NCBI GenBank assembly: GCA_012932865.1
Contig: SAXG01000014.1
Span: 1 to 64,000 of the forward strand
DNA: 64,000 bases
Reading direction: 5' to 3'
Source of the DNA: Amylostereum areolatum
Taxonomy: Eukaryota > Basidiomycota > Agaricomycetes > Russulales > Stereaceae
Part shown: positions 60,151 through 64,000 of the stretch, one piece after another
Layout of the letters: each line of letters opens with the position of its first letter
How positions within the stretch are numbered: position 1 is the stretch's first letter
The notes under the pieces: generated by a model
The model's input: the letters and a program-made list of their open reading frames with translations, nothing else
What the model was told of the DNA's origin: nothing
The model's database searches: none
Position numbers and translations under genes: made by a program

Positions 60151-60943
60151 CGTTGATCGATAAGAGGACGTGGTAGTCCAACTGAGTTAGCCCGACAAAG
60201 GCGGTGCGAGCGCCGAGGCGCGAAGCCTGTCGATTCTCAGCACGTGATCGACACGACACCGTCTTGCGATTGGCCCAGGGGCGGTGCGCCGTGGTAAGTA
60301 AGACGGACTTGCTCAGTTGCAAGCAAAATTTCGCAACTAGTATGCTGGTATGGCGTGCAACCTTTACATAGCAATATTATACAGGCATGCTAAACCATGA
60401 TAAACGCCACCCTCTACACCCATCGCTTCCTAAATATATATATATATCAAGTCATGGCCACAAAACTACCAGAAACTACCAGCCAGGCGACGCACGCACT
60501 CAGTTATGTAGCATTCATCAGGATGCCTTCATCATAACGCCAGCTTACGGAAAGACAAAAGAAATCCTCTCTTCGTTGTTGAACGAAGTAATGATGATGA
60601 TGTCGCATGTTACGTTGGGATATCGGTAGAAATCCGTCCGCGCTCGTGTACGAGCAGAGTCGCTGAGCAATTTTTGGTCAAGCAGCATTGAAATCTGGTT
60701 GGGTGTTGCTACCTTAAACCATGGTAGAGTGGACCACCTGGAAACTGCGCAATCAAACTTCATGGCCAAAACGGCGGGCGAACGAAAACATGGCGTACCG
60801 TTATGAGCTGATCGAGGTTGGTGGTCTTAACCCGATGACCGCGCCCTCGCACCTATCCCACCAGCGGCGCGTGATTAAACCAGACATTTACCCAAGCAAA
60901 ATCAGCCCCTGCACGCACGAGACCATCCACACCGAAAGAAGGC
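60151..60943. other. Intergenic region with simple repeats
   Basis: There is no gene. A short (TA)n run lies at about 60437-60450 and a GAT trinucleotide run at about 60592-60602. A CACGTG lies at about 60241, upstream of the STAND gene. Confidence 0.45.
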
Positions 60944-62118
60944 TCACCGCGTAGCCAGCCAGCCCTGTTCGCATACTAGCAGCACCGCAGTGAAGAAGCA
61001 TTCGCTGCAGATGATGTGTCCGCAGGGCGTGACGGTCACGCTAGTGGGTGATCCGAAGTAGATTGGGCAGGAATAGGTCTGAAGGTATTCGGTGGCGGGG
61101 TCTTCGGGTCTCGTTGATGGTCGAGGTGAAGGTTTCTTCGGGGCGGGAGATTTAGGTGATGGTGTCACAAGGGAACCAGGAGTGGAAGGAGATGGATTTG
61201 GTGGAGGATCAGATACGGTGGCCGATAATACGTGCGAGGACGATGGGCCCGCCACTGAGTCCGGTTCGGGGTCGAGGATGAGAGGTAAGGCTGGTGAAGG
61301 TGACCGAAGCGTGGTGCTAACGCGTCCCTGAGTTGTATCCAAGATTGTGATGGTAGAAGCGGAGGTGGTTGAGGTCGTGTGAGGAAGGTCTGTGGAGGAG
61401 TCCACTGGTAGTGACGGTCCCAAGTTGAACCACGGCGGCGGAAACGGACCAAATCGGTTTATGTCGTCGGGAGCAAGCCTCGGCGCGTGTGCAGAACGAC
61501 GACTGTCCCGCATCCAACATATCCTGCAAGTGGCGTCAGTGTAACGTACATCGAAAAACGACGTTCTCCCGTACCTCGTAGATTCCGGGAGTGAATAAGG
61601 AATCTTCGCGGTGACTTGAGCCAGATGGAAGGGTACTAGTAGTCGAACTTTCGCCAGATCGAACCGGTGGGCGCGATGTGGATGCGCTGGGTGGCTTGAG
61701 CTGGGTCCTGCGCTTGTCGACGTGTCGTCCTGCTCCAGCTTCAGTCGTTTGTGTGGTCGGCCATCCTCGACACTCTCGCTTTTGTCGCTATCTGGCTCCC
61801 TCATTTCCCCACCGAAAACGCCTCCTTCTTCACCGAACCACGGGTCCTCGCGAAGTCCCCGCCGCCAACGGCTCCTCCTCCTTGAATTGCGTCGCGCGGA
61901 AATCCACTTCGTCTTCTGGGTAGAGCGGGTCAAAAGAATCGGCCAGCGATATCAGAGCGCCGCTCCGTCTTGAGCTCGATGCTGATCCCGTCGCCAAGTT
62001 CGACGCGCTCCTGGACTCGACCGCGGACCCAGTGCTGGACGTCCTTTTTCTGGCAATGCGCGGCCGGAGTCGTCGGTACCGGACAAGGGAAATCAAGAAT
62101 CGCGCTTTGATCGCTCAT
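60944..62118 (-). pseudogene. Broken RING-type protein gene, copy R3
   Basis: This is the best-preserved of three copies. The start is at 62118 (MSDQSAILDFPCPVPTT). The N-terminal block (to IELKTERRSDIAG) and the block PLYPEDEVDFRATQFKEEEP lie in different frames. The latter again differs in frame from EDPWFGEEGG...GRPHKRLKLEQDD and the Pro/Ser-rich remainder (60944-61933). Two frameshifts are therefore needed unless unseen introns exist. The RING starts SCPIYFGSPTSVTVTPCGHIICSEC. Its second cysteine is tyrosine, and the frame ends at once after the first half of the finger. The intact family would be an E3 ubiquitin ligase. It lies head-to-head with kinase K8. Confidence 0.6.
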
Positions 62119-62242
62119 GAGAGGAAAGATGCTTGTGAGAAATGTTGTATAGCGAGATCCAGCGAGATGGGGTGGAGACAAGCCTACAAGGAATAAGACG
62201 ACGAACAACGATCTCGCTGCGATCCATTTTGCCGTTCTCAGT

Positions 62243-62248
62243 CACGTG
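62243..62248 (+). promoter_or_regulatory. CACGTG motif upstream of K8
   Basis: CACGTG lies in the context AGTCACGTGCAACTTGA, 104-109 bp before the start. The motif is kept although K8 lies 17 kb from the main cluster. Confidence 0.55.
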
Positions 62249-62351
62249 CAACTTGACAATGGCCCGAAAGCCCAACGACTCAATATTGCTTGCCCCATCC
62301 CGATACTTCCTTTGCTCACGATCCCAGTCCATCTTATCCGGATATCTCACT

Positions 62352-64000
62352 ATGGAACACAGGCTCTGCGGCCCGCTGCCACCACGCGCGTTCGCAGACG
62401 AATTTCTCCCACTCAAGTTGCCTGCCACTGGCAGTACGCAGAAGCTCCAGCTCCGAGTAGAGGGCGATGGGCACCCCTATACATCCCCAAAAGATTTCGT
62501 AAGTATTTCCGAATATGTATGACCATTACCTCTCATAAAACCTCCACAAAGACCCGCCTTCTCGAAGCGTCGAATATCACCGCCCGTCTCGAATTCACCA
62601 ACCCAATTGATCTTCGAAATGCCACCACCCACCAAGCTCGTCTACTTCCTCACATCGCCATCTCATCCTTGTCCGAAATTCCCTCCGAGAGCTCTCAAGG
62701 CGCCACCTGGGATGCGTTCCTAGAAGTTCTCCCAGAAGGGGAGGATCCTTTCGAAGACCCATTGCCCACGGACGACACGCCTCCCCACAGAGTTGCGTTC
62801 AACAAAGACTCACGCAAGGCGCTTAGACGGCGCCGGCGGGTCGCATTTCTTGCGTACGACATGTTCGGATCTCGCTCGCGGACGTTTGTCTTCTCAGGTC
62901 TCATCATCGGCAACAATGCCCGCCTCATCCGTTGGGACAGAGCCGGCGCCGTCGTCACGGAGCTCTTCGACTGGCGGACGAAGGACAGCCCCTTGGCTAT
63001 TTTCCTTCATCATTTTGACTCCCTTTCGCCCACTGAACGCGGTCTGGATCCTACCGTCACCATACCGTCCCCCGACGAGATTTCCTTCGCTCGTGCAGCT
63101 TTCCAGCGCTCAAAAATTGCCGTTGAAGACGAAGACCACACGAGGCGGAAGTTCCGGGTCAGGGATGAGTGCACAAAGGAAGAGCGCTTCTACCTCGCAG
63201 GCCGCCCAGATGTATTCAGCCCCTCCCTCGCTGGCAAGGCTACGTCCGGCTACGCCGCGGTGGATCTGGCGGATGGAACCTGTGTCTGGTTGAAGGACAC
63301 ATGGAGGCTCGAACTTCCGCACGTGCGCAAGGAGGCCGACGTATATCGCCTTCTGGCCGGTGCCAACGTACCTCATGTTGCACCCTTCGTATGCGGCGGC
63401 GACGTCGAAGGCCAGAAGACCCGCAGCCACGAGTTCAGCGCGCACGGAGCCCGGGCCCATATCCATCATCGTGTCGTCCTAGGCGTCATTGGTCGCCCGC
63501 TGATGAGGTTCAATTCCACGCTGGAGCTAACCACAGCTGTTCGAGATGCTCTTGAAGGTGCATATCAACTACCCTTCTTTCCGAACGCACTCTCACTGTT
63601 TTTCGTCCAGCACACTCGAAAGCTTATACGGACCTGAACATTCTGCACGGCGATATCAGCGACCACAACATCCTGCTCTCCGAAGACGGACGCGGAATAT
63701 TGATCGACTGGGACCTGTCCATTGACGTTGAACGCGAGGAGCGCACTTCGCTCGCAGTATGTCTGGCTTTCTTCCTCCTCCTGAGACCTTAATTCTAATT
63801 CTGCACCAGGGGTCGTGGCAATTCATATCTGCGTCGCGTCTCGAGAGCCACGGAAAGAAGATCCACGGACTCAGCGACGATCTCGAATCCTTCGTCTACG
63901 TGCTCTTCTATCACCTCGTGCGGTATCGCCCGTCGGGCGTGTGGTCCATCGAAAGGTCCCTCAACGAAATATTCTATCCATACCGCCCCGGAGAGGAATG
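62352..64000 (+). CDS. FunK1 fungal-type protein kinase, K8 (3' part outside window)
   Basis: Exons are 62352-62498, 62552-63557, 63611-63756 and 63810 to the window end, so the C-terminus is missing. It starts MEHRLCGPLPPRAFADEF, a diverged form of the MDRKFIGPMP opening. The 147-nt first exon and 146-nt third exon keep the family plan. Landmarks are ARLIRWDRAGAVVTELF, VWLKDTWRLELPHVRKE, the catalytic loop ILHGDISDHNIL (Asp about 399), IDWDLSIDV, GSWQFISASRLES, and DLESFVYVLFYHLVRYRP at the edge. It is the most diverged plus-strand kinase here; its W-D-R-A and W-L-K variants recall K1. No lesion is seen in the visible part. Confidence 0.86.

Noticed and set aside
1..64000. CRISPR arrays, bacterial operons or ribosome binding sites
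   Set aside because: The window is eukaryotic nuclear DNA; no spaced direct-repeat array is present.

Overview
This window is nuclear DNA of a mushroom-forming basidiomycete (Agaricomycetes). The evidence is short GT-AG introns (mostly 48-60 nt), large lineage-specific families of fungal-type (FunK1) protein kinases, a STE3-type pheromone receptor, a NACHT-WD40 STAND protein, and Helitron and TIR transposons. Exon models were built by hand from splice signals and from comparing paralogues inside the window. They have not been checked against transcripts or databases.

Layout. 1-5480: no supportable gene. 5480-14100: a decayed tandem duplication of a two-gene unit, a RING-type gene on the minus strand and a seven-span membrane-protein gene on the plus strand. 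In the first copy both genes are ruined. In the second the membrane gene (12200-13711) is intact and the RING gene is broken. 14756-16321: a STE3-like pheromone receptor. 17189-18773: a second intact membrane gene of the same family. 19232-45344: a FunK1 kinase cluster with seven apparently intact kinases and one wrecked kinase. 45852-47476 (minus): a third intact membrane gene, followed by a degenerate fourth (49400-50830). 50831-54953: no recognisable gene. 54954-60150 (minus): a NACHT protein with 14 WD40 repeats. 60944-62118 (minus): a third broken RING copy. 62352 to the window end: another, more diverged FunK1 kinase, cut off by the window edge.

The kinase cluster is the core of the window. 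It reads as a four-gene block (one minus-strand kinase, then three plus-strand kinases) duplicated in tandem: 19232-29708 and 29848-45344. The pairs are K1/psiB, K2/K5, K3/K6 and K4/K7. The second block is longer only because about 5.2 kb of transposons entered it. PsiB is cut by two copies of one TIR element in opposite orientation. One of these copies itself carries a 1469-bp Helitron, and a second Helitron copy lies between K5 and K6. The uninterrupted TIR copy preserves the exact empty site (2623 - 1469 = 1154 bp). All nine kinase loci carry a CACGTG motif 94-131 bp upstream of the start codon, which suggests shared regulation. K6 has lost the catalytic-loop aspartate and is probably a pseudokinase.

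Functionally the window is rich in signalling and recognition proteins (kinases, GPCR-like receptors, a STAND protein), typical of fast-evolving accessory regions in agarics. The most unusual content is the block-duplicated kinase array with its shared promoter motif and its nested, arithmetically datable transposons.
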